60,213 nucleotides of DNA from an uncultured Helicobacter sp. (GTDB lineage Bacteria; Campylobacterota; Campylobacteria; Campylobacterales; Helicobacteraceae), in contig NZ_CALBGN010000017.1 of NCBI RefSeq assembly GCF_937893305.1, positions 1 to 60,213 on the forward strand, in the 5' to 3' direction. Positions 9,194-16,724 of the stretch are shown piece after piece (positions within the stretch are counted from its first letter, which is position 1; each line of letters begins with the position of its first letter). The position numbers and the translations under genes were made by a program. The notes beneath the pieces are model-generated. The model was not told the DNA's origin. It was given only the letters and a program-made list of their open reading frames with translations, and searched no databases.

Positions 9194-10380
9194 CTGCCGA
9201 TTATCCCACCATCTTTTTTAGTGATTTGCACAATTGTGCTTCTAGGCGTGGAGTTTCCACTATTTGGATAATGGCTTGGCGCGAGCTTTTCGCCTGGGTG
9301 TTGGATTCCTACAAACATTGTTTTGTAGTCTTGTGAAAAGGCAATTCCTGTAACTTCTGAAGCAATTGGAGCAGTTAAGAAGCGTTTAACTTCTCCTGTA
9401 ATAGGATTTGCGCAAAGCATTTGATTATTACCCATTCCTGCATAATCTCCTTTGTTAAAGTAATTGCCATCTGTTTGAATCCAAAGGCGTCCAAATTGAT
9501 CAAACTTCAAGCCATCAGAAGAGTTAAACATATTGTCTTTTGTGATGTTTTTAGTTCCCTTACGTAAGTCGTTTGGATAGAGTGAAGGGTTTCCAGCAAG
9601 CAAGAAAATATCCCATTAAACTGCACATTTAGGTGATTATTACTACTAGGATTCCAACGGATAATTTGTCCATAAATATTTTTAGCTCTTGGGTTTGCAC
9701 CATCTGTGACTTCGCGTTTTTTATTTTTTTGTAAGTGTTGCATAAACAAACTCGCCTTTAGGATCAACGGCAATCCATTCTGGGCGATCCATTGGAGTTG
9801 CACCAACAATTGTTCCTGCAAGGCGCGCATTGATTAAAACATCTGCTTGGGAGTGAAATCCGTTTTTAGCGTCTAATCCATTTTTGCCATAACTTAATTC
9901 AATCCATTCTCCATTACCGCTAAGATTTTCCCCTTGAAGTTTAGCAACATAAAGCGTTCCTTCCTCTAAGAGATTTTTATTATTTTTTGGATTGTTTTTA
10001 TCAAATTTACCTTTTGAGATAAATTTATATAAAAACTCATCAGCTTCATCATCTCTCATATAGGCTACTACATTACCTTCTTTGCAAATAACAATCTCAA
10101 CATTTTCGTGTTTAAAGCGTCCAAGTGCTGTGCGTTTAATAGGAGTGGAGTTTGCATCATAAGGATCAATTTCAACAACCTAACCAAAGCGGTTTGGCTC
10201 ATTAGGATTTTTAGCAACATCGAATCTAGGATCTATCTCCCAACCATAAGTGCTTTTTGCACCAATCCCATAGCGTTTTTCTTGTGCTGAAAACTTATAA
10301 TTAGCATCGCTACTTCCAAAAAAGTCATTAATATTTGTAAAGTTTAAAAATGAGAATACAAGACACGCACCGCAAAGGGT
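9190..10380 (-). pseudogene. phoX: Decayed phoX (Tat-type alkaline phosphatase), 5' truncated with three inner lesions
   Basis: Read on the minus strand, translated pieces match the C-terminal half of PhoX (DUF839): FTNINDFFGSSDANYKFS, NRFG-stop-VVEIDP, ADEFLYKF, RPEWIAVDPKGEFVYATL, KNIYGQIIRW, then IFLLAGNPS, SDGLKFDQFGRLWIQTDG and the tail STPRSTIVQI. I see three lesions: an amber codon at 10180-10182 where the family has Trp (TGG to TAG); one extra base in an A7 tract (T7 on plus, 9724-9730) shifting the frame; and one missing base near 9615-9622 shifting it back. No start codon, Tat signal or N-terminal ~250-280 residues precede it: the frame runs without Met to the end of the thioredoxin gene. 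PhoX releases phosphate from organic esters in the periplasm; this copy cannot. Confidence 0.88.
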
Positions 10381-10387
10381 GCATAAA

Positions 10388-10711
10388 TTACGCTTCTAGG
10401 GTTGCTTTGATAGCGTTTTCAATGAGGGGTTTAGAGTTTGGCTCAACTAAGCGTTCGCCAACTTCTGCGCCATTTTTGTAAAAAATTAGCGTCGGGATTC
10501 TACGCACGCCTAGCTCTTCTTTCAAGGCTTCTTCTTCATCAGCCATTACAGCATAAAATTTAACCTTTTCTCCATATTCTTGCATAAGCATTCCAATAAT
10601 AGGTTCAATTTTGCGGCAATCAGGACACCAAGGCGCACCTACTGCTACCATACATATGCCATTATTGACTGCATTTTGATAAGAATCTTTTGTTAATTTT
10701 TCTAACATCAT
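10388..10711 (-). CDS. Thioredoxin-like protein with CPDC active site
   Basis: A 107-residue single thioredoxin fold with VGAPWCPDCRKIEPI, so the redox centre is CPDC rather than the classical CGPC. The cis-proline loop RRIPTLIFYKNG is present near residue 76. A CPDC thioredoxin is, as I recall, the second thioredoxin (Trx2) of H. pylori. No signal peptide is seen, so it should be cytosolic. Two adjacent ATGs are possible starts; the second has better spacing from AAGGA. The gene stands alone: a -10-like TTAAAAT lies upstream and the phoX remnant follows within 10 bp. Confidence 0.88.
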   Translation of the reverse strand: MMLEKLTKDSYQNAVNNGICMVAVGAPWCPDCRKIEPIIGMLMQEYGEKVKFYAVMADEEEALKEELGVRRIPTLIFYKNGAEVGERLVEPNSKPLIENAIKATLEA

Positions 10712-10795
10712 TATTCCTTTATTTGAATTTTAAGCTTACATTGTGTGATAAGTTTGCTTAAAATGTGGCAAAACCCTTAAAATTTCGTGATAATG

Positions 10796-11509
10796 TTACG
10801 CAATGTTAGTAAAAACTGCTTGCACATCATCATCATCTTCAATTTTATCTAACAATTTTTCAATATCCACAAGTTGCTCTTCGCTAAACTCCACAGGATT
10901 TGTAGCGATTCTCTCTAGTGCTGCTTTTTTGACATTAGCCTGCATTTCTTCTAGTGCATTTGCTAAAGTCCCAAAGCTTGTGTAATCCCCATAAATATGG
11001 ATAATATCTTCTTCAACTTCCATAGAATCCAACCCAGAATCAATGAGGTTTAACTCTAGCTCTTCTAAATCCGTGATACCCTCTTTGCTAATTTCAAAAT
11101 GTGCTTTGCGTGAAAACATAAACTCTAAGGAGTTGTTTGTTAGCATTTGTCCGCCAAGTTTGTTTGCATAACTCTTTAGGTTTGCAACTGTTCTTGTGGT
11201 ATTATCTGTAGCGCATTCTACAAAAAACAGCGCGCCGTGTGGAGCTTTGATTTCATAATTTACTTCTGTAATTTGGATTCCATCTTTGCCTAATGCGCGT
11301 TTAATCGCTGCTTCAATATTGTCTTTTGGCATATTTTGTGCCTTTGCAGCAAGGATTGCACTTCTTAGCTTAGAATTCATATCTGGATCTCCACTCCCTC
11401 CTTCTTTAACGGCAATGCTAATTGCTTTACCTAGTTTTGGAAAAAGTTTCGACATCTTATCCCATCGCTTTTCCTTGCTTGCTCTGCGGTATTCAAATGC
11501 TCGTCCCAT
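10796..11509 (-). CDS. yebC: YebC/PmpR family protein
   Basis: The start GRAFEYRRASKEKRWDKMSKLFPKLGK and the internal GGSGDPDMNSKLRSAI and MPKDNIEAAIKRA are the conserved YebC/TACO1 N-terminal blocks. Family members bind DNA in some species and assist ribosomes on proline-rich stretches in others. The length of 237 is normal and all three family subdomains are present. The C-terminus is acidic (IEDDDDVQAVFTNIA), as usual. It is monocistronic, about 85 bp from the thioredoxin gene. Confidence 0.93.
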   Translation of the reverse strand: MGRAFEYRRASKEKRWDKMSKLFPKLGKAISIAVKEGGSGDPDMNSKLRSAILAAKAQNMPKDNIEAAIKRALGKDGIQITEVNYEIKAPHGALFFVECATDNTTRTVANLKSYANKLGGQMLTNNSLEFMFSRKAHFEISKEGITDLEELELNLIDSGLDSMEVEEDIIHIYGDYTSFGTLANALEEMQANVKKAALERIATNPVEFSEEQLVDIEKLLDKIEDDDDVQAVFTNIA

Positions 11510-11597
11510 ACATAACCTTCAATGTGGATTAAAAGAAAAATTGTAGTATTTTAAAGTTTAAAAATCCCAAAATAGTGCAAAAATTTTAAAAATATCT

Positions 11598-11626
11598 TGA
11601 CATAGGAGTTTGGTTGTTATATAATC
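11598..11626 (+). promoter_or_regulatory. Consensus sigma-70 promoter of tRNA-Asn
   Basis: TTGACA (11598-11603), a 17-bp spacer and TATAAT (11621-11626), a full match to both boxes, place the start of transcription about 24 bp before the tRNA. Such a strong -35 is rare in this genome and fits a stable RNA gene. Confidence 0.9.
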
Positions 11627-11656
11627 ACACTTCATTTTTTAAATGAGCTTTCTTGT

Positions 11657-11731
11657 TCCGGATTAGCTCAGCGGTAGAGTAGGCGGCTGTTAACCGCTTG
11701 GTCGTAGGTTCGAATCCTACATCCGGAGCCA
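11657..11731 (+). tRNA. tRNA-Asn (GTT), CCA encoded
   Basis: A 75-nt cloverleaf: acceptor TCCGGAT pairs with ATCCGGA, the anticodon loop CTGTTAA carries GTT at 11689-11691, the T arm contains GGTTCGAATCC, and the tail is GCCA. Helicobacter lack asparaginyl-tRNA synthetase; there this tRNA is first charged with Asp by the non-discriminating AspRS and then amidated by GatCAB. An aspS gene is at 16725. Confidence 0.97.
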
Positions 11732-11752
11732 CTTTTTCTGATTCTTTTTAAA

Positions 11753-13752
11753 CTATCTCTCAAACTCTTTTTCGTTTTGTTTTTGTAGATTAATCAACCG
11801 GTAGCGAAATTGATAGTCTAAATATTGTTCATAAAGTTTAATAAAATCATTATTTTGAGATTTAAATGCAGTGTGATGATCTAATAAATTATGTGTATTT
11901 GCAAAGCTATAGCCCTCATTTGCGCCTTTAGGATAGATTCCATTATGATCAATGGATACGGACACATTGTAGCCAAAGTTTTCTTCGCTTTCTTTGCTTA
12001 ACATATTCTTTCCGCCTAAATTTAAGTATTCTACAGAATCTAAAGAAAGCGCAAAAAGTGTGGCAAAAATATCTTTGTGTGAGCCAACGCGCTTAGGATT
12101 GTAGCTGATGTTGTGCTGATAATTTTTAGGGACATAAAGATAAAATGGCACGCCAAAACTTAGAGCTTTTTCTTTGCTTGCATCGCTTATTACATCGCGC
12201 ACTCTGTGATCTCCTGTGGCGGCAATTATCACTTTATTTTTAAAAGAACTTTGTTTAATGGATTCTAAAAATTCTCCAAAGGCATTATTTGCATAAGCGT
12301 AGGTGTTAAGCAGGGCAATTTTGTCTTTGTTTAAACGCGCATTGAGTTCTTTTGGGATTGCGTTTTCGCTAATGGTTTTTTCTACATTAGGATAAGGCGG
12401 GTGATTACTTGTTGTTAGTGCTAAAATTAAAAGAGGTTGCGTGGAGTCTTGTAGAATTTCAAATGCCGCACGATACATATATTCATCTAATATCCCATAA
12501 GAATTGCTAGTTTTTATGGACTCTGGATAGTGTTTTTGTAAAACAATTTCGTCAAGAATTAAATCCACTCTTTGTGTGAGCATAAAATCCCCCATTGCAT
12601 ACCAAGAGCGATTACCGGAGGTTAGAAAAACAACTTTGTAACCTTGCTTCTTGTAAGTTTCAATAGGAGAGTATGAGAGATAGTGTCTGCTGTAATTAGA
12701 TTTTGAAAGTGTAGTGGGAGAGCCAAAAAATAAAAATGAAAGGCTTGGCGCAGTTCCATTTTCATAAGGCAAAAATCTCTCCCAAAAAAAGTCTTCTTGG
12801 ATATGGGGCTTTAGACTGCCTAATAAATCTAAGTCTTTGCTGTGAAAAAAGAGTAAGTTACTACCAAAAGATTCCATAAGATTAACCATAATATGCGGTT
12901 TTTGCTCTCTTACAAGTGGACTTTGTGGAGTTTTTGTGAAGAGAGGGAAATGCGGCAAAAAAGATTCCATAAGGCGTTCATCAACAGGAGCTATGATTCC
13001 AAGCGATTCTTTTTTGTAATTTTTATGTGCCCAAGCAAATGCCATTATGGGATTTAGTGCAATAGCATTTAAGGATTCCACACTAGAGAAGCGATAGTTT
13101 TCAACATTCATTGTAATATGTCTAAAAGGTCCCCTTAGCGCAAGCGTATAAAGAAGTGCAAAGGCTAAAAAGAATGCTAGAAGTTTAGGAGTGCTTAAGG
13201 ATTTTATCTGTCTGGGTGGGGGGGGGGGGTAATTGCTAAGATTTTTGTGTTTAAAAACACACAAAATCCACTAAAAATTATCGCAAGAATACAAAGAGAA
13301 AAAACAGGATAATCCTTTAAAATAATGCTAATAATTGCGCTTGTTTCATCATCTTTTAGTCCAAAAATAAAACTTGTAATATTGCTTTGATACATTTGAT
13401 AATAATAGAAATTTATAAAACAAAATATAATACAAATAAATGAAAATAATCCTATATAAATATTAGAAAAAATATTATAAGCTTTATTTAATTTTTCTAA
13501 AATTCTATAATAAGTCTTTAAAGCAGGAGCAAAACTTGCAAGCAAAGCGCAAAGCAAAAGGGGCAAAAATGCTGTGGCAATAAGTCTTAAATCAGTAACC
13601 GCACCTAAAGCAAACATTTGATAAAAATCACCACGATTAGATTCTATAATTGCACTAGGGACAAAGACAATCCCCATAATCACTCTAGCAATGCTAAAGA
13701 GTGTTAAAAAAAGTAGCGCAAAACCTATGATTTGAAAAAAGATTCTAAGCAT
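11753..13752 (-). CDS. Phase-variable LtaS/MdoB-type sulfatase-fold transferase, currently frame-shifted (OFF)
   Basis: Two frames make up one gene. The N-terminal part (13752 to about 13204) has four membrane segments; the C-terminal part (to 11753) starts with a fifth segment and then a periplasmic sulfatase-fold domain. This 5-TM plus catalytic domain layout is that of lipoteichoic-acid-synthase-like phosphoglycerol or phosphoethanolamine transferases. Catalytic landmarks are visible: NLMESFGS (metal Glu), ENGTAPS (nucleophile Thr), SNHPPYP and TGDHRVRD (metal Asp-His). The frames meet at a C12 tract (G12 on plus, 13218-13229). At length 12 the upstream frame stops just after the tract (PPPHPDR-stop). 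Lengths 10 or 13 give one 665- or 666-residue protein. RBS AGGAGGGA precedes the ATG. The acceptor (LPS, periplasmic glucan or glycoprotein) is not known. Confidence 0.85.
13218..13229. repeat. Homopolymeric G12 tract, contingency (phase-variation) switch
   Basis: Twelve consecutive G on plus (C on the coding strand) inside the LtaS-like gene, at the junction between its fourth membrane segment region and the rest. It is the only G or C run of this length that I found. Poly-G/C tracts of 8 or more bases mutate by slippage in Helicobacter and Campylobacter and switch surface genes. It is in the OFF frame here. Confidence 0.95.
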
Positions 13753-13793
13753 AATCCCTCCTAATTATTTATATCAAAAAGGTTTGGATTGTA

Positions 13794-14021
13794 TCATTTT
13801 TTTACAATTTCATATTCTATCTTTGCAAAATCCAAAGCATTTTTGATACTGTCTATATTTTCGCACATGAACCAAACAGCAATGCCACAATCGCTTGAAA
13901 ATTCTCTAGGTGTTGGCACAAGTTTAATAGAAATCCCTAGATTTTGTAAGATATTTTCGCTTTCAAACGCGCTTGAAGTAGTATAGACTAAGACATAACC
14001 TTCAATAAGTTGTTTTTGCAT
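13794..14021 (-). CDS. DUF3343 small protein, putative sulfur/selenium carrier
   Basis: A 75-residue protein beginning MQKQLIEGYVLVY. The motif PTPREFSSDCGIAV near residue 40 is the DUF3343 signature, with a single conserved Cys. DUF3343 proteins co-occur with selenium-utilisation genes and have been proposed to carry Se or S. I chose the ATG at 14021 over one 54 bases upstream because AAAGGGA precedes it and the longer form only overlaps the desulfurase C-terminus. It is the last gene of the yedE-tusA-desulfurase operon. Confidence 0.8.
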   Translation of the reverse strand: MQKQLIEGYVLVYTTSSAFESENILQNLGISIKLVPTPREFSSDCGIAVWFMCENIDSIKNALDFAKIEYEIVKK

Positions 14022-14031
14022 TTTATCCCTT

Positions 14032-15195
14032 TTAGCCTTTTGCGATCGTGCATAGGGCTTTAATTGTTGTTTCAATCTCTTCTTCTGTGGTAAAAATCCC
14101 GGGGCTTAGGCGAATTGTGCCACCGCTTGTAAAGCTGCCAAGTGTTTTGTGGCTTGAAGGAGAGCAGTGTAGTCCTACGCGCACACAGATTCCATATTCA
14201 TTATTTAAACGCATTGCAACTTCTGAGGGCAGGTGATTTGTGAGATTAATGGATAAAATACCGCTACTGTTACCTTGTGTGTGATAGATTTTAAGATTTT
14301 TTACACCATTTAAGCCTGTAATTAAAGCATTTCTTAAATGCAGTTCATACGCGTGAATTTTATCCACACCCATTTGCGCTATCCATTCTAAACCTGCTTT
14401 TAATCCAGCAATTCCGTGCATATTATGCGTGCCACTTTCAAATTTATCTGGTAAGAAACTTGGCTGGATTTCTTCTTCGCTAGCACTCCCTGTTCCGCCA
14501 AAAACAAGCGGAGAAAGCTCTCTAAAATCAAAACAATCATTAACTAAAAGCGCACCAACTCCCATAGGGGATAAAAGACCTTTATGCGCGCTAAGAGCTA
14601 AGAAATCCACTTGTTGCATTATCTCTTGCATTGGCACACAACCAACACTTTGTGCGCTGTCAAGTAAGACTTTCGCGCCATTTGTGTGGGCGATTTTTGC
14701 AAGATCTTCAATAGGCGTCATTGCGCCACTAACATTATTAATGTGTGTGCAAGCAAGAAGTTTTGCTTCCTTTAGAAGTTCTTTTGCGCTTTGTAAATCT
14801 AGCGTATGTGTGCTATCACAATGGATCTCGCGTACTTTAATGCCAAGTGTTTCTTTAAGCGCATTTAAAGGGCGTTTAATGGCGTTGTGTTCCATTTGAG
14901 TGGTAACAACAATATCATTAGGCTTTAAAAACCCTTGCAAAAGAGTGTTAATTGCCATTGTAGCGTTGAGTGTAAAAATGACGCGTTTGCAGTCTTTTAA
15001 ACCAAGCAAATCTGCTAAAGACTTGCGTGTTTGAAAAAGGATTCTGCCTGATTGAATAGATAATGCGTGTCCGCTTCTCCCCGGACTTGCGCCTAAGGTT
15101 TCTAAAAATACATTGACTGCTTCTTTTACTCCGGGTGCTTTTGGAAAAGTTGTTGCAGCATTATCTAAATAAATGTATTTTTGGAAATCTTGCAT
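14032..15195 (-). CDS. Class V aminotransferase-fold cysteine desulfurase
   Basis: PLP enzyme expected to release S (or Se) from cysteine (or selenocysteine). It opens with YLDNAATTFPKAPGV, has the PLP lysine in ALSAHKGLLSP near residue 205, and a SufS-like catalytic loop VRVGLHCSPSSHKTLG with Cys near residue 344. The length of 387 fits the subfamily often found beside DUF3343 and YedF-like genes rather than NifS for general Fe-S assembly. It is preceded by AGGAG and lies 36 bp after the TusA-like gene, with a perfect hairpin in that gap. Whether Se or S is the true substrate is inference from context. Confidence 0.88.
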   Translation of the reverse strand: MQDFQKYIYLDNAATTFPKAPGVKEAVNVFLETLGASPGRSGHALSIQSGRILFQTRKSLADLLGLKDCKRVIFTLNATMAINTLLQGFLKPNDIVVTTQMEHNAIKRPLNALKETLGIKVREIHCDSTHTLDLQSAKELLKEAKLLACTHINNVSGAMTPIEDLAKIAHTNGAKVLLDSAQSVGCVPMQEIMQQVDFLALSAHKGLLSPMGVGALLVNDCFDFRELSPLVFGGTGSASEEEIQPSFLPDKFESGTHNMHGIAGLKAGLEWIAQMGVDKIHAYELHLRNALITGLNGVKNLKIYHTQGNSSGILSINLTNHLPSEVAMRLNNEYGICVRVGLHCSPSSHKTLGSFTSGGTIRLSPGIFTTEEEIETTIKALCTIAKG

Positions 15196-15210
15196 TTTTG
15201 CTCCTAAAAC

Positions 15211-15234
15211 TAGGATTCCAAAAATGGAATCCTA
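15211..15234 (-). terminator. Perfect 10-bp hairpin between the TusA-like and desulfurase genes
   Basis: Arms TAGGATTCCA (15211-15220) and TGGAATCCTA (15225-15234) with a four-base loop. It overlaps the stop codon of the TusA-like gene and sits inside the operon, so it may attenuate or protect the message rather than end it. No U-tract of full length follows. It is built from an inverted pair of the over-represented word GGAATC. Confidence 0.55.
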
Positions 15235-15447
15235 AAATGATTTTTTTAAAATCAATTCTAAATCTTCACCATTTTCGGTTTCGGATTCCACATTGTAGCC
15301 GTGTTGTGTTGCTAGGCGACGAATATTATCGCTGCTTGCTCCACAACTGCAAAGCACCTTAATTGAGCTTTCACCCTTTTCTAATAAGGGTTTTAAGTTT
15401 AACACAGGTTCTGGGCAACTAAGCCCGCGCACATCAAGTTCCACCAT
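15232..15447 (-). CDS. TusA/SirA-like sulfur or selenium carrier (FdhU-type)
   Basis: A 71-residue protein with VELDVRGLSCPEPVLNLKPLL, the TusA family CPxP motif, whose Cys (about residue 11) carries a persulfide in the family. A second pair of cysteines, LCSCGAS near residue 33, is additional to plain TusA and resembles YedF-like proteins. In C. jejuni the neighbouring pair FdhT (YedE) and FdhU (TusA-like) is needed for selenium-dependent formate dehydrogenase activity; the same pairing is seen here, 9 bp apart. Confidence 0.85.
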   Translation of the reverse strand: MVELDVRGLSCPEPVLNLKPLLEKGESSIKVLCSCGASSDNIRRLATQHGYNVESETENGEDLELILKKSF

Positions 15448-15456
15448 TATTTCTCC

Positions 15457-16515
15457 TTAGCGTTTTTCTCTAGCAAATGCAGCAACAAGCAAACAAAAAA
15501 TAAATCCAGCAATCACTGCAATAGGTGCATTTGCACCAATCCCTGCTGGAGAGCTTGCAAGAGCAAAGTTATGCGCAAAAGCAGCCCCAACGAGTAATCC
15601 CATAACAAACACACCTGCATCGCCATCGCCTTCACCACTTAAAATCAGCTGTCTTCCCGGACAACCCCCAGCAAGCGTAAAGGCGATCCCTGCAAGCGCC
15701 ATTCCTAAGAAATTCCAAAGCGTATCATTATGTGCAATAGGCTGTCCTGTAAAGCCCGGATTGAATAATCCTAATGCAAGGTTTGTAAAAAATGCAGCAA
15801 TAACAAGCGCAATGACGCCTTGTAAAATATGGGTATCACGCATTAACACAGTATCACGCACTGCTGCAATCATACAAAAACGGCTTTTTTGAAAGATTAC
15901 ACCTAAGAGCAATCCTGCAATGAGTGAAACAATAAGCGGTGCGTGCATAGATCCCGGTCCTTTTTGCGAGAATTTAATTGGAGCGTTTGGATCAAGTAAT
16001 CCCCAAGCTAAAAATCCTAAAAGCCCTAGCGTGAAGATAGGAAATGCAAGTCCTACGATTTTGCTTGCAGGTCGATTGCGTCCAAGAGAGAATCCGCGTT
16101 TTAGAAAAAACACTCCAATTAAGATTCCAAACACGAGTCCAAATACGCCTGCAATAGCACTAAAATCCCCTGCGCTTAAGCGTAACCACATTCTCCAAGG
16201 GCAACCTAAAAATACAAGTGCGCCAATCATCGCAAAGATTCCAAGCATAAAACGAACAATCGGTGCTGAACCTGCGCGTGGGCGAAATTCTCTAAAAAGC
16301 AATGCTCCAAGTAATGCGCCAAAAACTAGTCCAATGACTTCAGGGCGAATGTATTGCACAATACCTGCTTGATGAAGATTTAAAGCCCCTGCAATATCGC
16401 GTGTAAAGCACGCTGCACACATACCCATATTACCCGGATTTCCAAAATACACCAAAACAGGTGCTAAGATCCCTAGGGCAATTCCTGCAAAAATAGGCAA
16501 AATTGCCAATTTCAT
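15457..16515 (-). CDS. yedE: YedE/FdhT-type membrane transporter of sulfur or selenium species
   Basis: Integral membrane protein with about nine or ten hydrophobic segments and two homologous halves, each with conserved Cys: GMCAACFTRD near residue 32 and FLGCPWRMW near 103 in the first, KSRFCMIAAVRD near 212 and GGCPGRQL near 285 in the second. This is the YeeE/YedE fold, and the 352-residue length and paired Cys fit the selenium-associated branch. It is the first gene of the operon yedE, tusA-like, desulfurase, DUF3343. Start ATG is preceded by TTAGGAG. Import of selenite-derived or thiosulfate-like species is inference. Confidence 0.88.
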   Translation of the reverse strand: MKLAILPIFAGIALGILAPVLVYFGNPGNMGMCAACFTRDIAGALNLHQAGIVQYIRPEVIGLVFGALLGALLFREFRPRAGSAPIVRFMLGIFAMIGALVFLGCPWRMWLRLSAGDFSAIAGVFGLVFGILIGVFFLKRGFSLGRNRPASKIVGLAFPIFTLGLLGFLAWGLLDPNAPIKFSQKGPGSMHAPLIVSLIAGLLLGVIFQKSRFCMIAAVRDTVLMRDTHILQGVIALVIAAFFTNLALGLFNPGFTGQPIAHNDTLWNFLGMALAGIAFTLAGGCPGRQLILSGEGDGDAGVFVMGLLVGAAFAHNFALASSPAGIGANAPIAVIAGFIFCLLVAAFAREKR

Positions 16516-16541
16516 TATAAACTCCTAACGATAAATTTAAG

Positions 16542-16595
16542 ACAGCTAGTATGAGAAAGATTTAAATGAAGTAGCTGTTTGCTTGAAACTCAAGC
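16542..16595 (-). promoter_or_regulatory. Structured leader candidate upstream of yedE
   Basis: In the 209-bp gap before yedE, on the minus strand, there is a hairpin GCTTGA-GTT-TCAAGC (16581-16595) followed by a longer-range pair ACAGCTA (16572-16578) with TAGCTGT (16542-16548). The second stem ends about 25 bases before the start codon. This could be a regulatory leader; I do not recognise a known riboswitch class. The remainder of the gap holds the aspS promoter. Confidence 0.3.
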
Positions 16596-16681
16596 CAAAT
16601 AAAGACGCGTATTGTAGCGAAGTGTTTCTTAAAATTACCGCAATCCTTTAGGATTTAATTTTACCTTCCACTATTTTTTGT

Positions 16682-16687
16682 TAGAAT
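16682..16687 (+). promoter_or_regulatory. -10 box TAGAAT upstream of aspS
   Basis: TAGAAT 38 bp before the aspS ATG, following a T-rich stretch; no clear -35. It matches the -10 boxes seen before carB and the M23 operon. Confidence 0.45.
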
Positions 16688-16724
16688 ATCGCCTTGTTTT
16701 GTAAAAATTTTAGGAGTTTTAAAG

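Noticed and set aside
9724..9730. A7/T7 tract in the phoX remnant as a phase-variation switch
   Set aside because: The gene also lacks its 5' half and has an in-frame amber and a second indel, so changing the tract could not restore it.
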